From positions 434,001 through 498,000 of the forward strand of contig NZ_RHLG01000002.1 of the NCBI RefSeq assembly GCF_003712105.1: a stretch of 64,000 nt of DNA, in the 5' to 3' direction. A program made the position numbers and the translations under genes. Below the pieces are notes generated by a model. The model was given only the letters and a program-made list of their open reading frames with translations. It ran no database searches and was not told the DNA's origin. The DNA comes from Winogradskyella sp. Its GTDB lineage: Bacteria > Bacteroidota > Bacteroidia > Flavobacteriales > Flavobacteriaceae. Below are positions 46,314-54,693 of the stretch, piece by piece. The first letter of the stretch is position 1. Each line of letters begins with the position of its first letter.

Positions 46314-46756
46314 TAAGAGTAATTAGGTATATCTTTTAAAAACGAATACTGTTTAGCTTCATAATCCATTTGACAATAATAATGATTAATTCCATTGGTT
46401 ACCATTAAATATGTAGCATTTAAGCTTATGTTGTAGCGCGCAATCTGGTCAAACGTATCTTGGTTTATAGTGATGTGATGTGCTTTGCATTCAACAATCA
46501 AAAAAATAGAACCATCAGGATTAAAAATTACAATATCATAGCGTTTTTTTAAACCATTGACGGTAAGTTCTTTCTCCACATTGATCAATGATTTGGGATA
46601 TTTTTTGTGGTCAATTAAGTAATGAATACAATGTTGACGAACCCATTCTTCAGGTTGAAGAATCACAAATTTTTTGCGGATAATATCAAAAATAGAAACT
46701 TTATTTTCTGTACTTTTGAAACGGTAGTCGAACTTTGGAAAATTAAGGTCTTGCAC
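46313..46756 (-). CDS. Orphan PD-(D/E)XK protein, HsdR N-terminal-like
   Basis: 147 residues from a GTG start. Matches the type I restriction R-protein N-terminal family: a helical start (QPEEWVRQHCIHYLIDH), Glu61/63, Asp74 in KRYDIVIFNP and LIVECKA (Glu89-x-Lys91), so the nuclease site looks complete. No specificity or methylase genes are near. In Bacteroidota such single-domain genes often stand next to holA (from memory), suggesting a housekeeping DNA role rather than restriction. Confidence 0.85.
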   Translation of the reverse strand: MQDLNFPKFDYRFKSTENKVSIFDIIRKKFVILQPEEWVRQHCIHYLIDHKKYPKSLINVEKELTVNGLKKRYDIVIFNPDGSIFLIVECKAHHITINQDTFDQIARYNISLNATYLMVTNGINHYYCQMDYEAKQYSFLKDIPNYS

Positions 46757-46809
46757 TACACAAAAGTAATTGTCAATAACTAAATACCAAATTCCAACTT
46801 AATTCTTTT

Positions 46810-47817
46810 TTGGAAGAAGCCAAGCAAATAGTTACAGCCATACAAAATGGTGATATTAAACCCATTTACTTTTTAATGGGTGAAGAAGCCTATTATATTG
46901 ATAAAATATCTGAATATATAGAGGATAATTTGTTAGATGAAGCTGAAAAAGGTTTTAATCAGATGGTGCTTTATGGTCGAGACATAGCCATAGAAGACAT
47001 TGTTAGTAATGCCAAACGTTATCCTATGATGGCAGAACGACAGGTTGTTATCATTAAGGAAGCTCAAGATTTAAGCCGTACCATAGAGAAGTTAGTGGAT
47101 TACGTTAATAATCCTCAGCCAACAACTGTTTTGGTTATTAATTATAAGTACAAAAAGCTTGATAAACGTAAAGCGCTCTATAAAGCCATTAATAAAACAG
47201 GTATATTATTTGAGAGCAAAAAACTGTACGATAATCAAGTACCGGATTGGATTAGGCGTGTGCTCTCAGGCCAAGGTTATAAGATTACTCCAAAAGCAGC
47301 TCAAATGCTCGTGGAGTTTTTAGGCACTGACTTGTCTAAAATTGAAAATGAACTTAACAAGCTAAAAATAGTATTACCCAAAGGTGCTCAAATTACACCA
47401 GAAGCTATTGAAGAAAATATTGGTATTAGTAAGGATTTCAACAATTTTGAACTTCGTAAAGCAGTAGGCGAGCGTAATTTATCTAAGGCATTTAGAATTG
47501 CTAAATATTTTGGAGAAAACCCTAAAGATAACCCAATGGTGGTGACAGTATCCTTATTATTTAATTTCTTTTCGCAGTTATTACAGTATCATGGTTTGAG
47601 TGATAAATCACCAAGAAGTGTGGCTTCTGCATTAAAAATTAATCCATACTTTGTTAATGAGTACAATGCTGCTGCACGGAATTTCCCGATGAAGAATGTT
47701 AGTAGAGTAGTAGCTTTATTGCGTGATTTTGATGTAAAAGGAAAAGGTGTTGGTGCTAATGCAATACCTCAAGGTGACTTATTAAAAGAGTTACTCGTAA
47801 AAATTTTTACTCGATAA
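46810..47817 (+). CDS. holA: DNA polymerase III subunit delta
   Basis: 335 residues. The clamp-loader delta fold: GDIKPIYFLMGEEAYYIDKISEYIE, then MMAERQVVIIKEAQDL, KAAQMLVEFLGTDLSKIENELNKL and a C-terminal collar domain. The start is TTG at 46810; the first in-frame ATG would remove 22 conserved residues, and no NTG alternative lies in the open frame upstream. Divergent from the PD-(D/E)XK gene with 53 bases between. Its stop lies inside a dyad element. Confidence 0.93.
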   Translation: MEEAKQIVTAIQNGDIKPIYFLMGEEAYYIDKISEYIEDNLLDEAEKGFNQMVLYGRDIAIEDIVSNAKRYPMMAERQVVIIKEAQDLSRTIEKLVDYVNNPQPTTVLVINYKYKKLDKRKALYKAINKTGILFESKKLYDNQVPDWIRRVLSGQGYKITPKAAQMLVEFLGTDLSKIENELNKLKIVLPKGAQITPEAIEENIGISKDFNNFELRKAVGERNLSKAFRIAKYFGENPKDNPMVVTVSLLFNFFSQLLQYHGLSDKSPRSVASALKINPYFVNEYNAAARNFPMKNVSRVVALLRDFDVKGKGVGANAIPQGDLLKELLVKIFTR

Positions 47818-47824
47818 TCGAGAT
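47807..47824 (+). repeat. ACTCGATAATCGAGAT dyad element, copy 2
   Basis: 18 bases identical to the complement of 31062-31079. The core CTCGATAATCGAG (47810-47822) includes the holA stop codon TAA. Confidence 0.6.
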
Positions 47825-47901
47825 TTAATAGCTTTGAAACTTTTTTGAAATACTACTGACTGAAGTTTATGGCAATTGCTTGGTCTAGCATGTACATTAT
47901 A

Positions 47902-48438
47902 TTACGGCTCAAACACGTACTTTTCTTTTAAGGTATTGTTGTGATGTTCCGTATGATGAGACGTCCACATCAATAATTCTCTTACCGGCATTTTTCCCAT
48001 TAATGGATGTGGTAATATCAGATTGTCTAAATTTTTATCAGATAACTTTCGTGTCTTATAGGCTAGTTTTTTTTGCTCTTGTTGCATACGACTTAGTAAG
48101 TATGCTTTATCCTTAATACCCGGCACTTTCATATTCTGAGAGCCTTTGTAGGTTTTACCTTGAGCCGCTTTAAGTCGCTCTTCGTAACGCTGAACTACCG
48201 TGTCATAATCTCTGACTTCACGATTAGACTTGCCAAATTTGTATCTCAGAAGAAATTTGGGCATGCTTAAAGCTTTATTAATTGCCTTTAAGGTTTGTAA
48301 TAAGTGTAAGGTGTGTTGACCCGTAGACCATTTAGATTCAGGGGCTATTTCCCAATGCTCATCTGGTTGGTTTTGTACCCATTCTATGTAGTCTGAATGC
48401 TTAGAGTCTATTAAATCTGCAATGGTATCTCTTTCCAT
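47902..48438 (-). CDS. DinB-like four-helix metal-binding protein
   Basis: 178 residues. The DinB/YfiT-type bundle has WSTGQHTLHLLQTLKAINKAL (first His), then a basic middle and MPVRELLMWTSHHTEHHNNTLKE with the last His pair. These enzymes use bacillithiol-like cofactors in some lineages; activity here unknown. Monocistronic. Confidence 0.88.
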   Translation of the reverse strand: MERDTIADLIDSKHSDYIEWVQNQPDEHWEIAPESKWSTGQHTLHLLQTLKAINKALSMPKFLLRYKFGKSNREVRDYDTVVQRYEERLKAAQGKTYKGSQNMKVPGIKDKAYLLSRMQQEQKKLAYKTRKLSDKNLDNLILPHPLMGKMPVRELLMWTSHHTEHHNNTLKEKYVFEP

Positions 48439-48494
48439 TTAAAGTCCGATATTTTATAAAAAGATATAAAATATCTGATAAATGGCAACATTGA

Positions 48495-49256
48495 CTAATT
48501 ATCGGAAGTGTCTTCTTCGATATCTTCAGTATTGTCTTTTACAGGTTTATCTTTTTTGAAGATTGGTATGAGATACGAAATATTGTATCCAAAACCTGCA
48601 CCAACTCTACCGCTATCGAAAGTTCTGTTAAAACCAGGTATGTATAGATTTTCGTATAAATCAGGACTGGTTTCAGAAACTAAAATTTTGAACTGAACGT
48701 TAAGCCCCATAAACAGATTATTAAATACTTCTGCTTTTATACCAAGTATAAGTTCACCCCAAATGGCCGACAAACCATCAAATTCTTGAGGTGTATTAAC
48801 GGTAACTTGTTCATCGAAATATTGGTTGAAAAAATTGTCAATAGAATAGCTATTCAAGGTCTGAGAAAATGTACTCGCACCAACTCTAAATCCGGCAAAT
48901 ATCATATTTTCCATATCTAGCCAATTGCGATACATATTAAAATCCACACCAGCCTTAAAATAGCTGCCTTTTGCTGTAGAGTTAACAACATCATTATCTA
49001 GTGTGCGCTCTTCATTACCTAATTCACCGGCTAAGTATATACGTTGAGTAAGTCTATAATCGGCATTGATTTCAAACCCTTGATAATCGTCATCAATAAA
49101 TGAACGCACTAGTTTTGATACATCTACACCAAATCGTAATCCATATTTTTGTTTAATAGCTGTAGAATCTTGTTGAGACTCTTGACTTTCTTGCGCCAGT
49201 AATGACGACGAACAAGCTAATACTATAATGAAACTTTTAATGAAATATTTGTACAT
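48495..49256 (-). CDS. DUF6048 family predicted outer-membrane protein
   Basis: 253 residues. Signal peptide ends at SLLAQ (~residue 21). The mature part is beta-rich: YGLRFGVDVSKLVRSFIDDDYQGFEINADYRL, YLAGELGNEERT, GSYFKAGVDFNMYRNW, FAGFRVGASTF, WGELILGIKAEVF, and a Gly-rich VGAGFGYNISYLIPIF strand, then a charged tail. Fits a small barrel. The start overlaps the DUF6452 gene by 20 bases. The DUF6452-DUF6048 pair is typical of flavobacteria; function unknown. Confidence 0.85.
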   Translation of the reverse strand: MYKYFIKSFIIVLACSSSLLAQESQESQQDSTAIKQKYGLRFGVDVSKLVRSFIDDDYQGFEINADYRLTQRIYLAGELGNEERTLDNDVVNSTAKGSYFKAGVDFNMYRNWLDMENMIFAGFRVGASTFSQTLNSYSIDNFFNQYFDEQVTVNTPQEFDGLSAIWGELILGIKAEVFNNLFMGLNVQFKILVSETSPDLYENLYIPGFNRTFDSGRVGAGFGYNISYLIPIFKKDKPVKDNTEDIEEDTSDN

Positions 49257-49845
49257 GTGTTGCGTCTTCGTTTTCTACTGTAATTGATCCTTCTGTTGTA
49301 CCGTTAAATGCAATACTGATGATCCATTCATCCGTATCACTTCCATCTCCATTTGTGGTAACTTGTAATCCATTAAAGATACTTTTAAAACCACATGCTC
49401 TTGAAACATATACAAATTCTGGAGTATAAGTTATGTCTATGATGTCGATGTTTGAATCTGTACCTGTATCACCATCTAGCCTTAAGTTGGTATCTCTTTC
49501 AAAAAAGTAACGCGTAGAACCTGCTACACCTTCATCTCCAATAATCAATGGTAATTCTATGGAATTTGCGTTTGAATTGAATATAAGTGTAGTACTATCT
49601 GCAGCCTCAGGTAAAGTAATTGTACCCATGTCATCTGTAACTAAGTCCGCTGCATACACAGAAAGTCTTGTTACACTTTTCACAGTTTCTGTATCTGTGG
49701 CGTCAAAAAATTCTATGAGTAATCTAGGAGTGGTTGGTGTACCTTCTGCACAAATGTCATCGCGCTCACAAGTTTGTAATGTAATAAAACCCAATACAAT
49801 TAATATTGAAGTGTGGATTCGATATACAATTTTTGATTTATTCAT
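49237..49845 (-). CDS. DUF6452 family lipoprotein
   Basis: 202 residues. Lipobox-like GFITLQTC (Cys~26) followed by ERDDICAEGTPTTPRLLIEFFDATDTETVKSVTRLSVYA, then a beta-rich domain (TRYFFERDTNL, YTPEFVYVSRACGFKSIFNGL). Coupled to DUF6048 by a 20-base overlap. Probably an outer-membrane lipoprotein that works with the DUF6048 barrel; inferred from pairing only. Confidence 0.85.
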   Translation of the reverse strand: MNKSKIVYRIHTSILIVLGFITLQTCERDDICAEGTPTTPRLLIEFFDATDTETVKSVTRLSVYAADLVTDDMGTITLPEAADSTTLIFNSNANSIELPLIIGDEGVAGSTRYFFERDTNLRLDGDTGTDSNIDIIDITYTPEFVYVSRACGFKSIFNGLQVTTNGDGSDTDEWIISIAFNGTTEGSITVENEDATHVQIFH

Positions 49846-49862
49846 GTGTGATGTTGATGCGT

Positions 49863-50225
49863 TTATTTGTTAAGTTGATAATTACGTAACGCATTAAGCA
49901 TGTTAGTTATTTTTTCAATTTTAGTTCTGGCTAATATATAATCATTCTTTGATATGAAACCTAAATTTTCACCAATTATTAATTGATTTAAAACTTCCAT
50001 TGCCGAACTAAAGGAAATTGTAGTAAAACGCGCCTTGTCTTTATATGTCATTCTTGAAGTTCCTTCTGCTAGATTTGAAGAGATAGAAATTGTTGCTCTT
50101 CTAAGTTGACTGGTTAACCCAAATTTTTCTTCTTTAGGAAAAGTATCAGTTAAACTATATATTAATTTGACCAGTTCGAGTGACTCTTGCCAAACCTCTA
50201 ACTTTTCAAAGGAGTATGTTTTCAT
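49863..50225 (-). CDS. Four-helix-bundle protein, 23S rRNA intervening-sequence (S23) family
   Basis: 120 residues from ATG 50225; an in-frame TTG three codons earlier belongs to an upstream repeat. Sequence hallmarks are FEKLEVWQESLELVKLIYSLTDTFPKEEKFGLTSQLRRATISISSNLAEGTSR and SAMEVLNQLIIGENLGFIS. Related proteins were first found in insertions within 23S rRNA genes; free copies are frequent in Bacteroidota. It sits between rlmD and DUF6452, which otherwise tend to be neighbours. Confidence 0.93.
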   Translation of the reverse strand: MKTYSFEKLEVWQESLELVKLIYSLTDTFPKEEKFGLTSQLRRATISISSNLAEGTSRMTYKDKARFTTISFSSAMEVLNQLIIGENLGFISKNDYILARTKIEKITNMLNALRNYQLNK

Positions 50226-50232
50226 CTTCAAC

Positions 50233-50254
50233 AAATCAACAAATCAACGAATTA
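50233..50254 (-). repeat. GTTGATTT direct repeats before the four-helix-bundle gene
   Basis: On the minus strand GTTGATTT is repeated and followed by GTTGA just before the start codon. A similar but degenerate inverted sequence (TATCAACTTAACAAATAAAC) follows the stop codon near 49845-49867. Confidence 0.45.
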
Positions 50255-51706
50255 GCATTTTTCGAATAAAACAACCGTTTCAATATGCGCAGTATGCGGA
50301 AATTGGTCAACCAAGCTTAAGTTTTTTATTTCATAACCAGCTTGCATTAATTGCTCCGTGTCTCTGGCTTGTGTTGCTGGGTTACAAGATACGTAAACCA
50401 AACGTTCTGCTCCGAGGTTTATTATTTTTTTAAGCGTCTTTGGTGCAATTCCTGCTCTTGCTGGGTCCAGAATAATTGTTCTAATTTGGTTTTTATATTC
50501 TGGATGCTCATTTAAAAATTTGCCAACATCAGCTGCGTAGAATTTTAACCCTTCAATATTATTACGTTTTGCATTTGCTTTGGCATCTTCTATTGCTGAA
50601 GCTACAATATCTACACCTACAATTTGAGCGTTTTCACTTTTAGAAGCTAAAATCTGTCCTATTGTACCTGTACCGCAAAAAAGGTCTAGGACCACAGTAT
50701 TATCAATGGCCTTTTTATTTTCTATGGCGTATTCAATAACCTTAGAGTATAATTTTTCTGCAGATTTAGGATTTGTCTGAAAGAAGCTTTTCATGCTTAT
50801 TTCAAAATTAAGGCCTAAAAGTTCTTCAACAATCTTATCATCGCCATATACAAGGCTGATTTCTCCTGTAGTTGCAATAGTTCGGTCTCCAATCTCATCG
50901 TTTGTAGTATGTAATAGGCCAGCTACACGTTCACCAAACAATTCGATTAAATGATTAGAAAATTTTTCTAAATTAAACTTTGGTAAGTCGTAAGATGTGG
51001 TTACTAAATTGAATAATAAACGATTGGTTTTATAGGATTTACGTACAACAAAGTACCTGAAAAAACCTTCTTTTCTTGGAGCGTGCCAAGGTAAAAGCCC
51101 TGTTTTTTCACAATATTGTCGTATGAGTTTTAAGTTATCTTCAACTTGTTCATCAAATAAACCTGAATCGTTATTCAGATTCTCTCCACACCACCAAGTA
51201 CCTCTTTTTTTAAACCCAAGGGTAAATTCATCTACATCAGTTTTTAATTCTCTGTTGTATCCAATAGCAGAGAATCCATACTCCATTTTATTTCTGTAAT
51301 GAAATGTATTTGGTGAAGACACAAATTCATCAAACTTGGTTTCAATATCTTTTACCTTACCGATGCGTTTAAATAATTCAAGCGTACTTTGCTTTTTGTA
51401 ATTATGCTGAAGTTTTATGGGTAACTTAATGTAAGGTGCGCCTGGAATATCTTGGTAAGGCATATCAACTTCGTCATCAGAAGATTTAAGTACTTCAAAC
51501 AACTTACATTCAGCATAGGTCTTACTAGATTTTTTTACTTGAGCTTTGACCAATTGCCCTGGCAATGTATTTGGAACAAATACAACAAACTCACCATGCT
51601 CATTGCGTATACGAGCAATACCTTTGCCACCAAAAGCATAATCCTCGATTAACAGTTCTAAGATCTGTCCTCGCTTTACAAATTTATTACGCTCTCTTCT
51701 TGGCAT
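50252..51706 (-). CDS. rlmD: 23S rRNA (uracil-5-)-methyltransferase, RlmD/TrmA family
   Basis: 484 residues. TRAM domain ~12-70 (VKRGQILELLIEDYAFGGKGIARI...VFVPNTLPGQLVKAQV). SAM domain with VLDLFCGTGTIGQILA and IILDPARAGIAPKTLKKI; the catalytic Cys is in RLVYVSCNPATQARD. The Fe-S cysteine set of E. coli RlmD is not evident in the N-terminal half, so this may be a cluster-free RlmCD-type enzyme. A TATATTTG box lies 18 bases upstream. Confidence 0.9.
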   Translation of the reverse strand: MPRRERNKFVKRGQILELLIEDYAFGGKGIARIRNEHGEFVVFVPNTLPGQLVKAQVKKSSKTYAECKLFEVLKSSDDEVDMPYQDIPGAPYIKLPIKLQHNYKKQSTLELFKRIGKVKDIETKFDEFVSSPNTFHYRNKMEYGFSAIGYNRELKTDVDEFTLGFKKRGTWWCGENLNNDSGLFDEQVEDNLKLIRQYCEKTGLLPWHAPRKEGFFRYFVVRKSYKTNRLLFNLVTTSYDLPKFNLEKFSNHLIELFGERVAGLLHTTNDEIGDRTIATTGEISLVYGDDKIVEELLGLNFEISMKSFFQTNPKSAEKLYSKVIEYAIENKKAIDNTVVLDLFCGTGTIGQILASKSENAQIVGVDIVASAIEDAKANAKRNNIEGLKFYAADVGKFLNEHPEYKNQIRTIILDPARAGIAPKTLKKIINLGAERLVYVSCNPATQARDTEQLMQAGYEIKNLSLVDQFPHTAHIETVVLFEKC

Positions 51707-51723
51707 GGCTTAAAATTAGAGTG

Positions 51724-51731
51724 CAAATATA
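51724..51731 (-). promoter_or_regulatory. Candidate -7 box TATATTTG before rlmD
   Basis: CAAATATA on the plus strand, 18 bases upstream of the rlmD start. Confidence 0.5.
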
Positions 51732-51804
51732 ATGGCATTTTATAATTCTTAATCCATAATTTTAGTTTCAATTAGATGGTTTTTAATTTTAAAGAAGATA
51801 AGAT

Positions 51805-51831
51805 TGAACCTTTTATACACTTTTACGTCAT
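51805..51831 (+). promoter_or_regulatory. Candidate ECF promoter TGAACC-N15-CGTCAT
   Basis: TGAACC (51805-51810) and CGTCAT (51826-51831) have the classic ECF -35/-10 form, 22 bases before the sigma factor gene. Suggests autoregulation. Confidence 0.45.
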
Positions 51832-51852
51832 TGTAATAGAAAACAAAACTAA

Positions 51853-52401
51853 ATGCCTAAAAAATCAATTCATCATGATACCTATTTAATTGAAAGATTG
51901 CAATCTGGAGATACTAGTGTATTAAATGACTTGGTGAAGACATGGCATAAATTATTTTGTGAAAAATCGTTTTGGATAGTAAAGGATAAAGACGTTGCTA
52001 AAGATATTGCACAAGAAAGTTGGATTACCATTATTAATAAAATTAACACCCTAGAAAACCCCAAATACTTTAAGTCTTGGGTTTACAGGATAGTGATTAA
52101 TAAATCCACAGACTATCTGCGACAAGTATCTAATAAACAACTAATTAATCGTGAATTGGATACTAATATTGAAAAGGAAGATAACTCCAATAGAGAACGA
52201 TTAAAACAAGATTTATTAAAAGCTATCAAGGATTTGTCTTACGAGCAAACCTTGGTTATACAACTTTATTATTCTCAAGACTACAATTTAAAAGAGATAA
52301 GTGAGATCCTTGATGTTTCGCTAGGTACTGTTAAATCAAGGTTGTTTCACGCAAGAGAAAAATTAAAAACAATTTTAAAAGCAAAACATTATGAAGACTA
52401 A
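51853..52401 (+). CDS. ECF RNA polymerase sigma factor
   Basis: 182 residues. Sigma2 at ~15-85 (VKDKDVAKDIAQESWITIINKINTLENPKYFKSWVYRIVINKSTDYLR) and sigma4 at ~115-175 (LSYEQTLVIQLYYSQDYNLKEISEILDVSLGTVKSRLFHAREKLKTIL). No extra domain. It overlaps the next membrane-protein gene by 11 bases, which is the usual position for a regulator of its activity. Confidence 0.95.
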   Translation: MPKKSIHHDTYLIERLQSGDTSVLNDLVKTWHKLFCEKSFWIVKDKDVAKDIAQESWITIINKINTLENPKYFKSWVYRIVINKSTDYLRQVSNKQLINRELDTNIEKEDNSNRERLKQDLLKAIKDLSYEQTLVIQLYYSQDYNLKEISEILDVSLGTVKSRLFHAREKLKTILKAKHYED

Positions 52402-52777
52402 AATGAGTGAAATAGATGAATTAATTAAAGAAACTTTGAGTGAAGAAGAAGCAAAGTTTTATGACGAATTAGAAGAGCAAAACCTTATTAATATGATATT
52501 TGGCATTTTTAAAGGGAAAAATAGCTGGATAAATATCGTTACAAGTATTGTACAAGTACTTTGGTTTGCGCTATTTATATACTGTGCTATTCAATTCTTT
52601 AATGCGGAAGAAACTAATGAATTAATTAGATGGGGACTATACGGGGTTTTAAGTATTATGGCTTCAAGCTTATTAAAATTATTCTCATGGATGCAAATGG
52701 ATAAGAAAGCGCTTATTAGAGAAATTAAGAGGTTAGAAATACAAGTGTCTTCATTATCAAACAAAATTTCAGAATAG
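52391..52777 (+). CDS. Membrane protein paired with ECF sigma factor (DUF6768-like)
   Basis: 128 residues. A soluble N-terminus of ~55 residues (EIDELIKETLSEEEAKFYDELEEQNLINMIFGIFKGKNSW) is followed by two membrane helices at ~52-72 and ~80-98 and a short C-terminal coiled coil (KKALIREIKRLEIQVSSLSNKISE). No zinc anti-sigma motif. Translationally coupled to the sigma gene, so an anti-sigma or sensory role is likely but inferred. A second ATG lies four codons in. Confidence 0.75.
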   Translation: MKTKMSEIDELIKETLSEEEAKFYDELEEQNLINMIFGIFKGKNSWINIVTSIVQVLWFALFIYCAIQFFNAEETNELIRWGLYGVLSIMASSLLKLFSWMQMDKKALIREIKRLEIQVSSLSNKISE

Positions 52778-52860
52778 TTTTTTAACCCATAGAATATTTA
52801 GTAATTTGCAAACTCTTAGGGATGATTTCTTTCCCACGCTGAATTTTCGAATCTCACAAT

Positions 52861-52886
52861 ACTTCAGTGAGAGCACTATCGAAAGG
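52861..52886 (-). repeat. Diverged CTTCGACA-type repeat
   Basis: TTCAGTGAGAGCACTATCGAAAGG; the complement resembles the repeat at 55843 and 56105 with several changes. Lies in the 201-base gap before ornithine aminotransferase, which has no gene. Confidence 0.3.
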
Positions 52887-52903
52887 ATAAAGGTAGAACA
52901 GGA

Positions 52904-52922
52904 ACTCGCTAAGCGAGATTTA
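52904..52922 (+). repeat. ACTCGCTAAGCGAGATTTA dyad element, copy 3
   Basis: Same as 47809-47827 except for two changes (A to C and T to G) that compensate each other across the dyad CTCGCTAAGCGAG (52905-52917). Confidence 0.55.
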
Positions 52923-52978
52923 GCATGTCAAAATTCTCAGCTTAGCATAAATGTTTAATTTTTAAAATATTTTTTAAA

Positions 52979-54259
52979 ATGGCTGTTTTAGACCAATTAA
53001 CATCGCAAGATGCGATACATTTAGAAGACAAGTACGGTGCACACAACTATCATCCACTTCCAGTGGTTTTAAGTAGAGGAGAAGGTGTGCATGTTTGGGA
53101 TGTAGAGGGAAAACAATATTATGATTTTCTTTCAGCTTATTCTGCTGTAAATCAAGGGCATTGTCACCCTAAAATTGTTGGCGCTATGGTAAACCAAGCC
53201 CAAACACTAACGTTAACCTCAAGAGCATTTTATAATGACATGCTTGGACGTTTCGAAAAATTTGCAACAGAAACCTTTAAATTCGATAAGCTTTTGCCTA
53301 TGAATACTGGAGCTGAAGCCGTTGAAACTGCTTTAAAACTATGTAGAAAATGGGCCTATGAAGTTAAAGGAATTGATGAAAATGAAGCACAACTAATTGT
53401 TTGCGAAAATAATTTTCATGGGCGTACAACAACGATTATATCATTTTCAAATGATCCTGTTGCACGCAAAAATTTTGGACCATATACAGATGGTTTTATT
53501 AAAATTGAATACGATAATCTTAATGCTCTAGAAGCCGCTTTAAAGAACAATGCTAATGTTGCTGGTTTTTTAGTAGAACCAATCCAAGGAGAGGCTGGTG
53601 TTTATGTACCAAGCGAAGGTTATTTAAAAGCAGCTAAGGCACTGTGTGAAGCGCATAATGTTTTGTTTATAGCTGACGAAGTACAAACTGGTATAGCGCG
53701 CACTGGCCGTTTATTGGCTACTTGTGGAAATTGCTCATGTGAAGACAAACATTGTTCTGGCACTCCAGATGTAAAACCAGATATATTAATTCTTGGGAAA
53801 GCACTATCAGGTGGCGCATACCCTGTATCTGCTGTGTTGGCAAATGACAATATTATGAATGTTATTAAGCCTGGTAATCATGGTAGTACATTTGGTGGAA
53901 ATCCTGTTGCTGCTGCTATTGGTATTGCTGCACTCGAGGTCATAAAAGATGAAGAACTTGCAAAAAATGCTGAAGAACTTGGTAAGGTGTTCCGAAAAGA
54001 GTTATCAAAATATATTGAAAGTAGTACAATCGTAAATGCTGTACGTGGTAAAGGACTTTTGAATGCTATTTTAATTAATGATACTGAAGATAGTGACACG
54101 GCTTGGAATATATGTTTGCGACTAAGAGATAATGGTCTTTTAGCAAAACCAACGCATGGTAATATTATCAGGTTTGCACCACCATTAGTAATGAATAAGG
54201 AGCAATTACTAGATTGTATCTCTATTATTATTAATACGCTAAAGGAATTTGAAAATTAA
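52979..54259 (+). CDS. rocD: Ornithine-oxo-acid transaminase
   Basis: 426 residues, class III PLP aminotransferase. [70 protein letters not shown] and the PLP Lys274 in [17 protein letters not shown] identify ornithine aminotransferase. An unusual insert between the DEVQTG motif and the PLP Lys carries Cys249, 252, 254 and 259. The stop overlaps the convergent DUF2752 gene by four bases. Confidence 0.95.
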   Translation: MAVLDQLTSQDAIHLEDKYGAHNYHPLPVVLSRGEGVHVWDVEGKQYYDFLSAYSAVNQGHCHPKIVGAMVNQAQTLTLTSRAFYNDMLGRFEKFATETFKFDKLLPMNTGAEAVETALKLCRKWAYEVKGIDENEAQLIVCENNFHGRTTTIISFSNDPVARKNFGPYTDGFIKIEYDNLNALEAALKNNANVAGFLVEPIQGEAGVYVPSEGYLKAAKALCEAHNVLFIADEVQTGIARTGRLLATCGNCSCEDKHCSGTPDVKPDILILGKALSGGAYPVSAVLANDNIMNVIKPGNHGSTFGGNPVAAAIGIAALEVIKDEELAKNAEELGKVFRKELSKYIESSTIVNAVRGKGLLNAILINDTEDSDTAWNICLRLRDNGLLAKPTHGNIIRFAPPLVMNKEQLLDCISIIINTLKEFEN

Positions 54260-54693
54260 GGTGCTAACTCCGTAAATGGGTAAGCAGGTATATTTCTTAG
54301 AATCCAATATAAAAATACTACTACAACAATAGCATAGGTAAAATAAGGCTTATGACTAAGATTGTAGTAGTATTTTTGATTATACCTTTTTGTTATATAG
54401 GCATATAGTTTAGACAGCAAAAGAATCGCAATTATAACAATAACTATATTATGCATTAATGCTTCTCCAATTCTTAGATGAAGTAAATCGTGAGTGGCAC
54501 GTTGGCTACCACATCCTGGGCAATGCAAACCTGTAATACTGTGAAAAGGACAGCGTGGAAATAGGCCTTCACCTTTAGCTACTTCAGGATCGTTTAAGTA
54601 GTAATACTTGACTAAAAAAAATATGGGTATCGCAAGTAGGAGATACCCATATTTTAGATATTTATATTTAATAAAATTCTTAATATCCGCCAG
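54256..54693 (-). CDS. DUF2752 membrane protein with non-canonical start
   Basis: The DUF2752 core is [27 protein letters not shown]. Reading upstream of the TTG at 54528, the frame stays open and clearly family-like: [19 protein letters not shown], then [19 protein letters not shown]. So the true protein begins near 54684-54693, where only CTG or ATT are possible starts; no ATG, GTG or TTG exists between the upstream stop (54697) and 54528. It overlaps the end of the dispanin-like gene and may depend on its translation. About 145 residues, three membrane segments. A hairpin lies in this segment. Confidence 0.75.
   Translation of the reverse strand: MADIKNFIKYKYLKYGYLLLAIPIFFLVKYYYLNDPEVAKGEGLFPRCPFHSITGLHCPGCGSQRATHDLLHLRIGEALMHNIVIVIIAILLLSKLYAYITKRYNQKYYYNLSHKPYFTYAIVVVVFLYWILRNIPAYPFTELAP
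54618..54655 (-). terminator. Perfect 14-bp hairpin with T-run inside the DUF2752 5' end
   Basis: Arms AAAATATGGGTATC (54618-54631) and GATACCCATATTTT (54642-54655) with a ten-base loop. On the minus strand a run of T follows the stem. It lies 25 bases after the dispanin-like stop and within the DUF2752 reading frame. Confidence 0.6.

Noticed and set aside
46313..46756. Type I restriction system
   Set aside because: Only the small nuclease-like N-domain is present; no helicase, specificity or methylase genes are in the window.
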